Shown piece after piece: positions 44,499 through 53,129 of a stretch of 64,000 nt of DNA. Numbering within the stretch: position 1 is the first letter of the stretch; each line of letters starts with the position of its first letter. Position numbers and translations under genes: made by a program. The stretch is from assembly GCF_963691685.1 (NCBI RefSeq), contig NZ_OY829290.1, forward strand, positions 744,001 to 808,000. The letters are read 5' to 3'. The notes under the pieces are model-generated. The model was given only the letters and a program-made list of their open reading frames with translations. It made no database searches and had not been told where the DNA came from. The stretch is from Thalassovita sp. (lineage in GTDB: Bacteria > Pseudomonadota > Alphaproteobacteria > Rhodobacterales > Rhodobacteraceae).

Positions 44499-46033
44499 TA
44501 TTCCGTTGAAAAACTCTTCCTTGATCGGCTCCCAATTCGCTGATTCAATTCCTTTAGGGATTGGGGGATTTTGCGATGATGGGACCGAAGCAGGAAGCGC
44601 AGGCGGCATTGTTCTACGAGTTCTCGCTGGAAGACCATGTCCCGCAAGACCACCTGCTGCGCTCGATAGATCGGTTTGTCGATCTTAGCGATATCCGCCT
44701 TTATCTTGCAGACTTTTATAGTCACACGGGTCGTCCTTCGGTCGATCCGGAGCTACTGATCCGCATGCTTTTGGTGGGCTATTGTTTTGGCATTCGGTCT
44801 GAACGGCGGCTCTGTGAAGAAGTACATTTGAACCTTGCGTATCGCTGGTTTTGCCGCCTTGACCTGTCCACTCCGGTCCCCAACCATTCGACGTTCTCCA
44901 AGAACCGGCATGGTCGGTTCCGTGAGAGCGAGCTGTTGCGCCATCTGTTCGAGACAACTGTCGCCCGCTGCATCACGGAAGGTCTCGTAAGTGGTCAGCG
45001 CCTGGCCATTGATGCCAGTCTGATAGAGGCGGATGCCAACAAGCAGAACTCAACGCCTAAGGAAGATTGGAACGCATCAAACGTCGATCCGACTGATGCG
45101 CCCCGTGCTGTGCGGGAATATCTCGACACACTGGATCAAGCTGCCTTCGGTGCCGCGAGCAAGGTACAACCGAAGTTCACATCCCATTCTGATCCAGCAA
45201 GTCAGTGGACAGCCGCCCGTAAAGGACCCGCTTTCTTTAGCTATTCCGACAACTACCTGATCGACACGGATCACGGTGTGATTGTGGATGTCGAGGCCAC
45301 CCGCTCAATCCGGCAGGCTGAGGTCGGATCAACAAAAACGATGCTGAAGCGAGTGAAAGCCAAGTTTGACCTGCATCCTGAACGTCTGATCGCGGACACA
45401 GCCTACGGCACCGCACCGATGCTGGGCTGGTTGGTCGACCGCAAGATAGCCCCGCATATTCCTGTGTTCGACAAGTCAGGGCGCAACGATGGCACCTGGA
45501 CCCGCGCCGACTTCGAGTGGGATGCTGAAAACAATCAATACATCTGCCCGGAGGGCCACGCTCTGAAGCAGTTCCGACGAAATTATTCGGACCCGACCCG
45601 TGGCCCGACCGGAAAGGGCACCGCACGATATCGCGCATTGAAGCTGACCTGCCAAGCATGCCCATCTAAAGCGAAATGCTGTCCGAATGCAGACGCGCGC
45701 AAGATTACGCGCGAGGAACACGAGGACGCCCGCCAGGTTGCCCGCGATATCGCCAAGACCCCACAATACGACATCTCGATGAAGCTCAGAAAGAAAGTGG
45801 AAATGCTCTTCGCGCACCTCAAACGCATACTCGGGCTGGGGCGGCTGCGATTACGAGGTCCATGCGGCGCAAACGACGAATTCCTCCTCGCCGCCACCGC
45901 CCAAAACCTCAGAAAACTGGCCAAAATCTTTCCTGCACCGCAGAAAGCGCGAAAAGCCTGACCAGAAAGGCACTCGCGCGCAGACCAAAGCACCGATTTC
46001 TGCGGCAGCAATACGTTGTTTTTCAACAGAATC
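44499..46033 (+). mobile_element. IS1182 family insertion sequence, copy 1
   Basis: The 1,535-bp element starts TATTCCGTTGAAAAAC and ends GTTTTTCAACAGAATC, imperfect inverted repeats of about 16 bp. It is followed by GGCG and then by a second, directly repeated copy. GGCG also precedes it (44495-44498), consistent with a 4-bp target duplication. Confidence 0.9.
44576..45961 (+). CDS. IS1182 family transposase, copy 1
   Basis: The protein of 461 residues has the IS1182 N-terminal DUF772 domain (DHLLRSIDRFVDLSDIR, RPSVDPELLIRMLLVGYCFGI), a DDE core (LAIDASLIEADANKQ, LIADTAYGTAPML) and a Cys-rich C-terminal region (CQACPSKAKCCPN). GGGGGA lies eight bases before the ATG at 44576; a TTG at 44561 is in frame. 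It appears identical in sequence to the other two copies. Confidence 0.92.
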   Translation: MMGPKQEAQAALFYEFSLEDHVPQDHLLRSIDRFVDLSDIRLYLADFYSHTGRPSVDPELLIRMLLVGYCFGIRSERRLCEEVHLNLAYRWFCRLDLSTPVPNHSTFSKNRHGRFRESELLRHLFETTVARCITEGLVSGQRLAIDASLIEADANKQNSTPKEDWNASNVDPTDAPRAVREYLDTLDQAAFGAASKVQPKFTSHSDPASQWTAARKGPAFFSYSDNYLIDTDHGVIVDVEATRSIRQAEVGSTKTMLKRVKAKFDLHPERLIADTAYGTAPMLGWLVDRKIAPHIPVFDKSGRNDGTWTRADFEWDAENNQYICPEGHALKQFRRNYSDPTRGPTGKGTARYRALKLTCQACPSKAKCCPNADARKITREEHEDARQVARDIAKTPQYDISMKLRKKVEMLFAHLKRILGLGRLRLRGPCGANDEFLLAATAQNLRKLAKIFPAPQKARKA

Positions 46034-46037
46034 GGCG

Positions 46038-47572
46038 TATTCCGTTGAAAAACTCTTCCTTGATCGGCTCCCAATTCGCTGATTCAATTCCTTTAGGGAT
46101 TGGGGGATTTTGCGATGATGGGACCGAAGCAGGAAGCGCAGGCGGCATTGTTCTACGAGTTCTCGCTGGAAGACCATGTCCCGCAAGACCACCTGCTGCG
46201 CTCGATAGATCGGTTTGTCGATCTTAGCGATATCCGCCTTTATCTTGCAGACTTTTATAGTCACACGGGTCGTCCTTCGGTCGATCCGGAGCTACTGATC
46301 CGCATGCTTTTGGTGGGCTATTGTTTTGGCATTCGGTCTGAACGGCGGCTCTGTGAAGAAGTACATTTGAACCTTGCGTATCGCTGGTTTTGCCGCCTTG
46401 ACCTGTCCACTCCGGTCCCCAACCATTCGACGTTCTCCAAGAACCGGCATGGTCGGTTCCGTGAGAGCGAGCTGTTGCGCCATCTGTTCGAGACAACTGT
46501 CGCCCGCTGCATCACGGAAGGTCTCGTAAGTGGTCAGCGCCTGGCCATTGATGCCAGTCTGATAGAGGCGGATGCCAACAAGCAGAACTCAACGCCTAAG
46601 GAAGATTGGAACGCATCAAACGTCGATCCGACTGATGCGCCCCGTGCTGTGCGGGAATATCTCGACACACTGGATCAAGCTGCCTTCGGTGCCGCGAGCA
46701 AGGTACAACCGAAGTTCACATCCCATTCTGATCCAGCAAGTCAGTGGACAGCCGCCCGTAAAGGACCCGCTTTCTTTAGCTATTCCGACAACTACCTGAT
46801 CGACACGGATCACGGTGTGATTGTGGATGTCGAGGCCACCCGCTCAATCCGGCAGGCTGAGGTCGGATCAACAAAAACGATGCTGAAGCGAGTGAAAGCC
46901 AAGTTTGACCTGCATCCTGAACGTCTGATCGCGGACACAGCCTACGGCACCGCACCGATGCTGGGCTGGTTGGTCGACCGCAAGATAGCCCCGCATATTC
47001 CTGTGTTCGACAAGTCAGGGCGCAACGATGGCACCTGGACCCGCGCCGACTTCGAGTGGGATGCTGAAAACAATCAATACATCTGCCCGGAGGGCCACGC
47101 TCTGAAGCAGTTCCGACGAAATTATTCGGACCCGACCCGTGGCCCGACCGGAAAGGGCACCGCACGATATCGCGCATTGAAGCTGACCTGCCAAGCATGC
47201 CCATCTAAAGCGAAATGCTGTCCGAATGCAGACGCGCGCAAGATTACGCGCGAGGAACACGAGGACGCCCGCCAGGTTGCCCGCGATATCGCCAAGACCC
47301 CACAATACGACATCTCGATGAAGCTCAGAAAGAAAGTGGAAATGCTCTTCGCGCACCTCAAACGCATACTCGGGCTGGGGCGGCTGCGATTACGAGGTCC
47401 ATGCGGCGCAAACGACGAATTCCTCCTCGCCGCCACCGCCCAAAACCTCAGAAAACTGGCCAAAATCTTTCCTGCACCGCAGAAAGCGCGAAAAGCCTGA
47501 CCAGAAAGGCACTCGCGCGCAGACCAAAGCACCGATTTCTGCGGCAGCAATACGTTGTTTTTCAACAGAATC
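46038..47572 (+). mobile_element. IS1182 family insertion sequence, copy 2 (tandem)
   Basis: This direct tandem copy is offset by exactly 1,539 bases from copy 1, which is 1,535 plus a shared 4-bp GGCG spacer. Its right flank reads GGGC rather than GGCG, so its own target duplication is not clean. Confidence 0.9.
46115..47500 (+). CDS. IS1182 family transposase, copy 2
   Basis: This gene gives the same 461-residue transposase as copy 1, with the same ribosome-binding site and all catalytic motifs. Identical neighbouring copies imply very recent duplication or gene conversion. Confidence 0.92.
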   Translation: MMGPKQEAQAALFYEFSLEDHVPQDHLLRSIDRFVDLSDIRLYLADFYSHTGRPSVDPELLIRMLLVGYCFGIRSERRLCEEVHLNLAYRWFCRLDLSTPVPNHSTFSKNRHGRFRESELLRHLFETTVARCITEGLVSGQRLAIDASLIEADANKQNSTPKEDWNASNVDPTDAPRAVREYLDTLDQAAFGAASKVQPKFTSHSDPASQWTAARKGPAFFSYSDNYLIDTDHGVIVDVEATRSIRQAEVGSTKTMLKRVKAKFDLHPERLIADTAYGTAPMLGWLVDRKIAPHIPVFDKSGRNDGTWTRADFEWDAENNQYICPEGHALKQFRRNYSDPTRGPTGKGTARYRALKLTCQACPSKAKCCPNADARKITREEHEDARQVARDIAKTPQYDISMKLRKKVEMLFAHLKRILGLGRLRLRGPCGANDEFLLAATAQNLRKLAKIFPAPQKARKA

Positions 47573-47906
47573 GGGCGGAAAGCAGACTTTCGCTGCGTTC
47601 GGCGTCAATGGCAGTAACGCATAAAAAACAGGCTTTGGACGGTTTTGCTTCTGGCCCAAAGCGGAGCACTCTGCTCGCCGAACTACAGGTCTGTTAACTG
47701 AACGATGTGGGTCAGACGAGCCTTCTACTCGTAAAAAAGTTTTTTGATGGAGATCGCGCATGAGTTGCTAGGTTCTGTTAGAGCATCCTGTTTAGCCCAA
47801 TTTGCTTGAACCAAAGGGCTCATTTAATGCGAGATATCAAAGGACCTTCAAGTTCTTTTCATCAAGCTCTCGATGTGACTCAAAAGATCAGTCTGCCTTG
47901 GGCGCT
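47573..47906. other. Stretch between IS1182 copy 2 and the yjf-like operon
   Basis: The 330 bases contain GCGGAAAGCAGACTTTCGCTGC-like sequence and short frames of a kind common after genes in roseobacters. I see no gene with a ribosome-binding site or recognisable family. Confidence 0.4.
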
Positions 47907-48467
47907 TCAACCGCCAAACGAGCCATTTCGAGACCCAAATCCACTGCGGGATGCTACTGTTGTGCGCGTTTGGATTCTTGGTGGTGCTTTTACAACTTTG
48001 GGATTGTAGCGGTCGATGTTTGTCCGTGTGGTGCCGTAGCGTCCATTGTCCATATAGCGCACAAACCCGCCCCCAGTTGTGTAGTACCGTCTACGATCCT
48101 TTTCACGATACACCGGACGCACAAGATTGGAGACAACCTGACCCGCAATTGCGCCAGTCACAAGGTACCCCAATGGCGACGGTGAGTAGTAGAGGGGGGA
48201 TGAGGACGACACCGCAGCGCATTCCGACCGACCATGCTCTGATTCACAGAGGCTCATCGAAATATATCTGGGTGCGGTTGCATCATGGATGCGCAGGCCT
48301 TCGGTCAGTAGCGGTGCACAATCGGAATCCGGCACAAACTCTGAAGACAAGCATTCCGCCTCAGTTTTGTATAGTTCACCTTCAGTATCGACGTCTTCTT
48401 CACAAGCCGCCAGAGCCAAGGTGGCCGAAGCCATCGTCAATAGTTTCACCGAGCGAGAGCGTTTCAT
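47907..48467 (-). CDS. DUF1190 family (YjfM/YgiB-like) lipoprotein
   Basis: The 186-residue protein has a lipoprotein signal ending LAAC (Cys at about residue 21). A Cys-containing domain follows (YKTEAECLSSEFVPDSDC, YISMSLCESEHGRSECA) and a Gly/Tyr/Arg/Ser-rich tail, as in DUF1190 proteins such as YjfM and YgiB. It is the last gene of the minus-strand operon channel-DUF2491-DUF350-DUF1190. The family is repeatedly found with PspA-like and GSP-synthase-like genes, but its biochemical role is unknown. Confidence 0.82.
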   Translation of the reverse strand: MKRSRSVKLLTMASATLALAACEEDVDTEGELYKTEAECLSSEFVPDSDCAPLLTEGLRIHDATAPRYISMSLCESEHGRSECAAVSSSSPLYYSPSPLGYLVTGAIAGQVVSNLVRPVYREKDRRRYYTTGGGFVRYMDNGRYGTTRTNIDRYNPKVVKAPPRIQTRTTVASRSGFGSRNGSFGG

Positions 48468-48489
48468 GGTAATATTCTCTTTTTTTAAA

Positions 48490-48900
48490 TCAGTAGGTGA
48501 GGCAGGCTGCATTGAGAAGGCCAACAGTTACAGAAAGGCCTGCCAACTTGATGCTGACGGCGATTTCACCTTGGCTGATCCGTTCCGAAACCAGGGGATA
48601 GAAACGACGGAAAACCAGAAATACTAAAAGCTGAGCTATGCCGGCGACGAGCCCCCACACGATGAAGTCAACCAGATTGACTGAGTTTGCAGCCGCGCTG
48701 GCCAATGGAATTGAGAAGCCAACAAAGGCAGCGCTTAGCACCACGGACGCGGCGGCATTGTTGTCTTTGATAAGGGCGATCTCGTCGTTGGGGGTGAGAC
48801 GCATGTAGATGGACATAAAGAGCATCAGAAGGAACAGCGCTGTCCCAAAATACACCAAGAAAGGCAAAAGGCCCGAAAGCGTTGAAATGATCATTGTCAT
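48490..48900 (-). CDS. DUF350 family membrane protein (YjfL-like)
   Basis: The 136-residue protein has four membrane segments arranged as two DUF350 units (FLVYFGTALFLLMLFMSIYMRLTPNDE and LVDFIVWGLVAGIAQLLVFLVFRRFYP). AAGGGAAC precedes the ATG at 48900. It sits between the DUF2491 and DUF1190 genes, the same order as yjfK-yjfL-yjfM in E. coli. Confidence 0.85.
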   Translation of the reverse strand: MTMIISTLSGLLPFLVYFGTALFLLMLFMSIYMRLTPNDEIALIKDNNAAASVVLSAAFVGFSIPLASAAANSVNLVDFIVWGLVAGIAQLLVFLVFRRFYPLVSERISQGEIAVSIKLAGLSVTVGLLNAACLTY

Positions 48901-48913
48901 CTTAGTTCCCTTA

Positions 48914-49558
48914 TTAAGTAAAAAGTGCGTGCTGGGCGATGGCACGGCCAATTAGGAAAGACGCAGCGCATTCGCCTTCCTCGGGCTCCTCAAGGTTCAC
49001 CAATAGCATCTCATCGGAGCCGTCACTCAGTCCCCGCCCAAAGAGCATCGCTGTCTGATAGATTTTGTTGGTTGGCTCGCCACCTTCGGTGTCATGGATT
49101 TCTTCGATGTAGCCCATCGGTGCTTCGTCTCCTGGAGTATGATCAAACCAGACGCGCGAAAACTCTGTCGTTTCTGCTCCATTAGACAGAACAAAGCTGG
49201 CACCGCGCATCGCTGTCTTTAATTTGTCCCAATCTTCGTCTTTTGACAGGTACCGAACTTCATGCGCGTACCACAGAACGATTTCGTCGATGCGCATGTC
49301 TTTGTGTCCGTCGCCGCCCTGAACCTGGAGCAAAAAACGATCATCATTGGGATAGAACCGATGCAAAAAAGATTGTTCCCCCAAATCACAAATACCCTGA
49401 GCAACGATTTGCAAATCTCTATCAGGGGCAACAAACAATGCGTCCTCGGGGATCAACTTTCGTTCCACCACATCAACTGTGAAGGTCCGGCCCAAAGTTA
49501 GGTTGGCCACCTCGGGAAGGGATTTGTTGGGTGTTCGATTAAACAGTGATCGAAACAT
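48914..49558 (-). CDS. DUF2491 family protein (YjfK-like)
   Basis: The 214-residue soluble protein matches DUF2491 (NLTLGRTFTVDVVERKL, DEIVLWYAHEVRYL, FSRVWFDHTPGDEAPMGYIEEIHDTEGG). The ATG at 49558 is preferred over 49582. Its 5' end overlaps the K+ channel gene by 20 bases, showing translational coupling. The function is unknown beyond the conserved gene neighbourhood. Confidence 0.84.
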   Translation of the reverse strand: MFRSLFNRTPNKSLPEVANLTLGRTFTVDVVERKLIPEDALFVAPDRDLQIVAQGICDLGEQSFLHRFYPNDDRFLLQVQGGDGHKDMRIDEIVLWYAHEVRYLSKDEDWDKLKTAMRGASFVLSNGAETTEFSRVWFDHTPGDEAPMGYIEEIHDTEGGEPTNKIYQTAMLFGRGLSDGSDEMLLVNLEEPEEGECAASFLIGRAIAQHALFT

Positions 49559-50636
49559 GTGCGCCCCCGAAACCGTCGGCAATTTGTTGCGCGGACAGAC
49601 GCTTCGTACAAAGATAGAAAAATGCGCTACCTTCGTTTATCATAGGCTGAAATGGGGCAAATTCGAAGTCGTGGCCACCGTCTTGCGAGACACAGATGAG
49701 AGTTGCCTCTGACGCATCGAGCGCCAATCTTAATGCGGATGTGTCGGTTTGTGCATTGACCGTGGCCGAATATATCGTTGCACCGACGTTGGCTGCCGAT
49801 AGCGCTTTGAGTACTTTGCCCGCACCGGGATCCTGAGCCGCTCTCACCAAGGCTTCTGAGGCGTTGGAGACAATTGCCTCCAACCCAGCCAGTTTCGCCG
49901 CGCGCCGCGCTGTATCCCGATCTTCAAAAAAGGCCGCGATATGCAGCCCTTCGTTAAGCTCACGGATCGCCAAACAGGTGTTGAATGTCTCGGCGTCTGA
50001 ACCTGCGTAGACCATGACTTTTTCGGCGTCCGCAATTGCCGCCCGCTTCAGAGATGACAATGCATCAAGGCGATCAGATTTCACCAATTTAATGCCCTCT
50101 GGCAAATCCACGTCGGAGTTCTTTGTTAGTAAAACGATGTCTTTGTCGCCGTCTTGCCCGGCAATCAGGTTTTCGATCATGACAGGTGTGTGATCGCGGT
50201 GATACCCAACAATAACGGTAGCACCTTTGAGTTTGTCGTAGCTCCCAAGTCCATCAGCCATGCGCCTAATCCTTTCTACCATGCCGCCAGCAAGCCGCCC
50301 AAGAAACGCCGAAAACACCAACAGCGCTCCGGGGAAGAACCAGAACGCGGCAATTAGACGCCCTGCCTGGGTTTGCGGCGAAATATCTCCATATCCCACA
50401 GTCGACGCAGTGGTTGCCGCAAAGTAGATATACGTCGTGATACTTTCGGTGATTTCCGCTTCGCCAACAAAACGAAACAAAATCCAGGAGACCGCAAAAA
50501 ACGTGGTAGTGAACAGGCTCAAAAGCCACCACTTCAACTCCAGCAGCTCGCTGTAAATGCGGGAAATAATTCTTGTAAGGACTGGCACTTTGTACGGTCG
50601 GCTGTTCTGTTGCTCGAATACTTGTGGCAAAACCAT
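49539..50636 (-). CDS. Potassium channel family protein with RCK/TrkA-N domain
   Basis: The 365-residue protein has two membrane helices around a pore loop with the selectivity filter TVGYGD (residues about 78-83). Cytoplasmic RCK/TrkA-N-like nucleotide-binding domains follow (ATVIVGYHRDHTPVMIENLI, VMVYAGSDAETFNTCLAIRELN). This is the Kch/MthK layout and implies gated K+ flux in the inner membrane. It heads the operon with DUF2491, DUF350 and DUF1190 and is divergent from the DUF2170-PspA-ligase operon, with 95 bases between. Confidence 0.87.
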   Translation of the reverse strand: MVLPQVFEQQNSRPYKVPVLTRIISRIYSELLELKWWLLSLFTTTFFAVSWILFRFVGEAEITESITTYIYFAATTASTVGYGDISPQTQAGRLIAAFWFFPGALLVFSAFLGRLAGGMVERIRRMADGLGSYDKLKGATVIVGYHRDHTPVMIENLIAGQDGDKDIVLLTKNSDVDLPEGIKLVKSDRLDALSSLKRAAIADAEKVMVYAGSDAETFNTCLAIRELNEGLHIAAFFEDRDTARRAAKLAGLEAIVSNASEALVRAAQDPGAGKVLKALSAANVGATIYSATVNAQTDTSALRLALDASEATLICVSQDGGHDFEFAPFQPMINEGSAFFYLCTKRLSAQQIADGFGGAHVSITV

Positions 50637-50731
50637 CAGGTGTCAAACACTTTTAGGTGGTGTTTTGCCTTGAAAGTCCCTGCGACCGTTCTTACCCATA
50701 TGGCTGGGCTAAACGCTTTTTGAGGGGACCT
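50637..50731. promoter_or_regulatory. Bidirectional promoter region of the yjf-like locus
   Basis: These 95 bases separate the two divergent operons and must hold both promoters. No clear operator or palindrome was identified. Confidence 0.5.
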
Positions 50732-51175
50732 ATGAATAATTCAGTAGACTTATGGACAACTCAGTCTTTGGCAGCAGCAATAACTGAGCTGGGCGAGGCC
50801 TCAGGACTGTCCTGCATCCCAGTTGAGGGCTCTGGCGTGATTGAAGTCACTCTCGGATCTGCTGGTGATCTTGTCTTGCATGTGGCCGTCAGCGACACGC
50901 AAATTTTAACGTCAGCGATCTTGTGGCCGCGCAGCGCGCAGGAGGATCCTGCAGCGTTTGAAGCTATGATGCTTAGAACCCATAAGACCCTGCTGCCTCT
51001 GTGCGCACTCAGTATTGACGTTGTAGACGGGGAAGACGTCTACGAATTGTTTGGTGCTGTGTCCCGCTCCGCGTCGTTGACAGAAATTCTGGAAGAGTTT
51101 TCAGCGATTGCCGAAAGTGCATTGGAGTTGGCAAAAGACATCGGCCCCCGTTCAACCGAAGGAGATGCGGCATGA
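50732..51175 (+). CDS. DUF2170 family protein (YjfI-like)
   Basis: The 147-residue acidic protein matches DUF2170 (WTTQSLAAAITELGEASGL, TSAILWPRSAQEDPAAFEAMMLRTHKTLLPL). GAGGGG precedes the ATG at 50732. It overlaps the pspA-like gene by four bases (ATGA). In E. coli the same pair is yjfI-yjfJ. Confidence 0.83.
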   Translation: MNNSVDLWTTQSLAAAITELGEASGLSCIPVEGSGVIEVTLGSAGDLVLHVAVSDTQILTSAILWPRSAQEDPAAFEAMMLRTHKTLLPLCALSIDVVDGEDVYELFGAVSRSASLTEILEEFSAIAESALELAKDIGPRSTEGDAA

Positions 51176-51843
51176 GCATTTGGAAAAAACTGGTCACCGC
51201 AGTCAAAGGGGGGGCTAACGAAGCCGCCGAAGCTGTGGTCGACGCCAACCTGATGCGCATTCTGGATCAGGAAATGCGTGAAGCCAAAGACGCGATTTCC
51301 AAGGCGAGAGACGAAAAATCCCGCATGGTTGCCAATCGTATGACCAAGGAAAAATCCGTATCTGAGTTGATGGCGGAAATTGAGCGCCGCACCAACGCCG
51401 CAAGAACGGCCAAACAACAAGGCGACGAGCCTCTCGCAGTAGAAATCATCGAGAGCGTTTTGAAACTTCGCGACAAAGCGGAAACCGAACAGGGCCTCGC
51501 GGATCAGTATCGGCAGACCGAGGACGGCATGGACGCCGCGCTGAAACAATCTCAATCCCGGATCGAGACTTTACAGCGCAAAATCGAAGCCGCAAAAGCC
51601 AATGAGGCCTTGATTTTAGCCCAAAAAGCGGCCGCTGTCGGCACCTCGGCATCCTCCGATCGGATGTCCAATGCCATGGCAAGCCTCGAACGTCTGGAGG
51701 AGCGACAGGCCCATCAGCAGGCCGTGCTTGCGGCCGCAGACGAAGAGGTGAAGCTGGTGTCCGGGGAAGCTCTGGAAGACAAAATCAAGGCTTTAGAAAA
51801 TCCTGCACGCAATGATGTGCAAACTCTGCTGGCCAAGCTCTAA
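51172..51843 (+). CDS. PspA/IM30 family protein (YjfJ-like)
   Basis: The 223-residue protein is a long coiled coil with the PspA start (MSIWKKLVTAVKGGANEAAEAVVDANLMRILDQEMREAKDAI is the region) and a C-terminal helix ALEDKIKALEN. PspA proteins are ESCRT-III-like and polymerise on the inner membrane under envelope stress. It is coupled to DUF2170 upstream, and the ligase gene begins six bases downstream. Confidence 0.9.
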   Translation: MSIWKKLVTAVKGGANEAAEAVVDANLMRILDQEMREAKDAISKARDEKSRMVANRMTKEKSVSELMAEIERRTNAARTAKQQGDEPLAVEIIESVLKLRDKAETEQGLADQYRQTEDGMDAALKQSQSRIETLQRKIEAAKANEALILAQKAAAVGTSASSDRMSNAMASLERLEERQAHQQAVLAAADEEVKLVSGEALEDKIKALENPARNDVQTLLAKL

Positions 51844-51849
51844 CCCTAA

Positions 51850-53013
51850 ATGGAGCGCGTCGCTTTACCGGAACGTCCAGGCTGGAAGGCCTTGGCCGAA
51901 AAACTGGGCTTTGGTTTTCACTCGATGTACGGCGCGCCGTATTGGGATGAGAGCCGCGCATACTGCTTTTCGCTGTCCGAAATCGAGAATGAAATCGAAG
52001 ACCCGACATCCGAGCTTTGGCAGATGTGCTTGGAACTTGTCGCGCATGTCGTAGCGGATTCAGCCCTGATGGAAAGGCTGGCCATTCCTCAGGCTTACCA
52101 CGCGTGGATCAAAGAGAGCTGGCTGCGGAGCGATTCATCTTTGTATGGCCGGTTTGATTTTCATTATGACGGCACTGGACCGGCGAAGATGTTGGAGTTC
52201 AACGCCGACACGCCAACGGCCCTTTATGAAACGGGCTTTTTCCAGTGGGTCTGGCTTGAGCAGCAAATTCAGGCCGGCGTATTGCCAGCCGACACAGATC
52301 AATTCAATTCGGTACAAGATGCGCTCATTGAGCGGTTGCAGCAGATGTTTGCGCCAGGGTATCGCCTCCACTTTTCGAGCGTGAAAAACCTTGAAGAAGA
52401 GCGCGCAACGGTGAGGTATTTGGAAGACTGTGCCAAGCAGGCGGGTTTGGAGCCAAAGTTTGTCGCCATCGAGGACATTGGTATCGATCATCAAGGGCGA
52501 TTTGCAGATGATGATGACTATGTGATCGACACAATTTTCAAACTTTACCCATGGGAAGACATGTTACGCGAGCGCTTTGGTCCGGCGCTTCTGACAGCGC
52601 CACAGAAATGGTTGGAGCCGCCTTGGAAGGCCATTTTGTCGAACAAGGGAATTCTGCCGCTGCTCTGGGAGATGTTCCCGGATCATCCAAACCTTCTCCC
52701 CAGCTGGTTTGCCGATGTCGTGCCCAAATGGGTCAAAGAGACCGCCCACGTTCAGAAGCCTCTGTTTAGCAGGGAAGGCGCCAACATCAGAGTAGTCAGG
52801 CCGGGCCGACCGATTTTGGAAACAGAGGGGCAATACGGCGCGGAAGGTAGCATTGTTCAAGCATATCACCCCCCAGCCCGTTTTGGCGTGGACCACATGA
52901 TGATTGGGTCTTGGGTGATAGGCGACAAAGCCTGTGGACTGTGCATCCGTGAGGACAGTTCCGAAGTAACGCAGGATTTGTCCCGGTTTGTGCCACATTT
53001 TATTCAGGCCTGA
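51850..53013 (+). CDS. Glutathionylspermidine synthase-like ATP-grasp ligase (YjfC-like)
   Basis: The 387-residue protein matches the C-terminal synthetase domain of GspS and YjfC: GRFDFHYDGTGPAKMLEFNADTPTALYETGFFQW, LEEERATVRYLEDCAKQAG, LYPWEDML, LSNKGILPLLWEMFPDHPNLLPSW and a late GSWVIGDKACGLCIRED. It probably forms an amide bond on a polyamine or peptide substrate with ATP. It lacks the amidase half of GspS. It closes the plus-strand operon of the membrane-stress locus. Confidence 0.88.
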   Translation: MERVALPERPGWKALAEKLGFGFHSMYGAPYWDESRAYCFSLSEIENEIEDPTSELWQMCLELVAHVVADSALMERLAIPQAYHAWIKESWLRSDSSLYGRFDFHYDGTGPAKMLEFNADTPTALYETGFFQWVWLEQQIQAGVLPADTDQFNSVQDALIERLQQMFAPGYRLHFSSVKNLEEERATVRYLEDCAKQAGLEPKFVAIEDIGIDHQGRFADDDDYVIDTIFKLYPWEDMLRERFGPALLTAPQKWLEPPWKAILSNKGILPLLWEMFPDHPNLLPSWFADVVPKWVKETAHVQKPLFSREGANIRVVRPGRPILETEGQYGAEGSIVQAYHPPARFGVDHMMIGSWVIGDKACGLCIREDSSEVTQDLSRFVPHFIQA

Positions 53014-53129
53014 CAAACGGCACTATCGTACCATGTCCGCTTTGGGTTGTAGATCGGCCTTTGCACGAGTGTTTCGCCAATGTCAGCTTTGGGCCGTTTA
53101 GGCGATGCAGCGAATGGCTGAAAAGAGCC

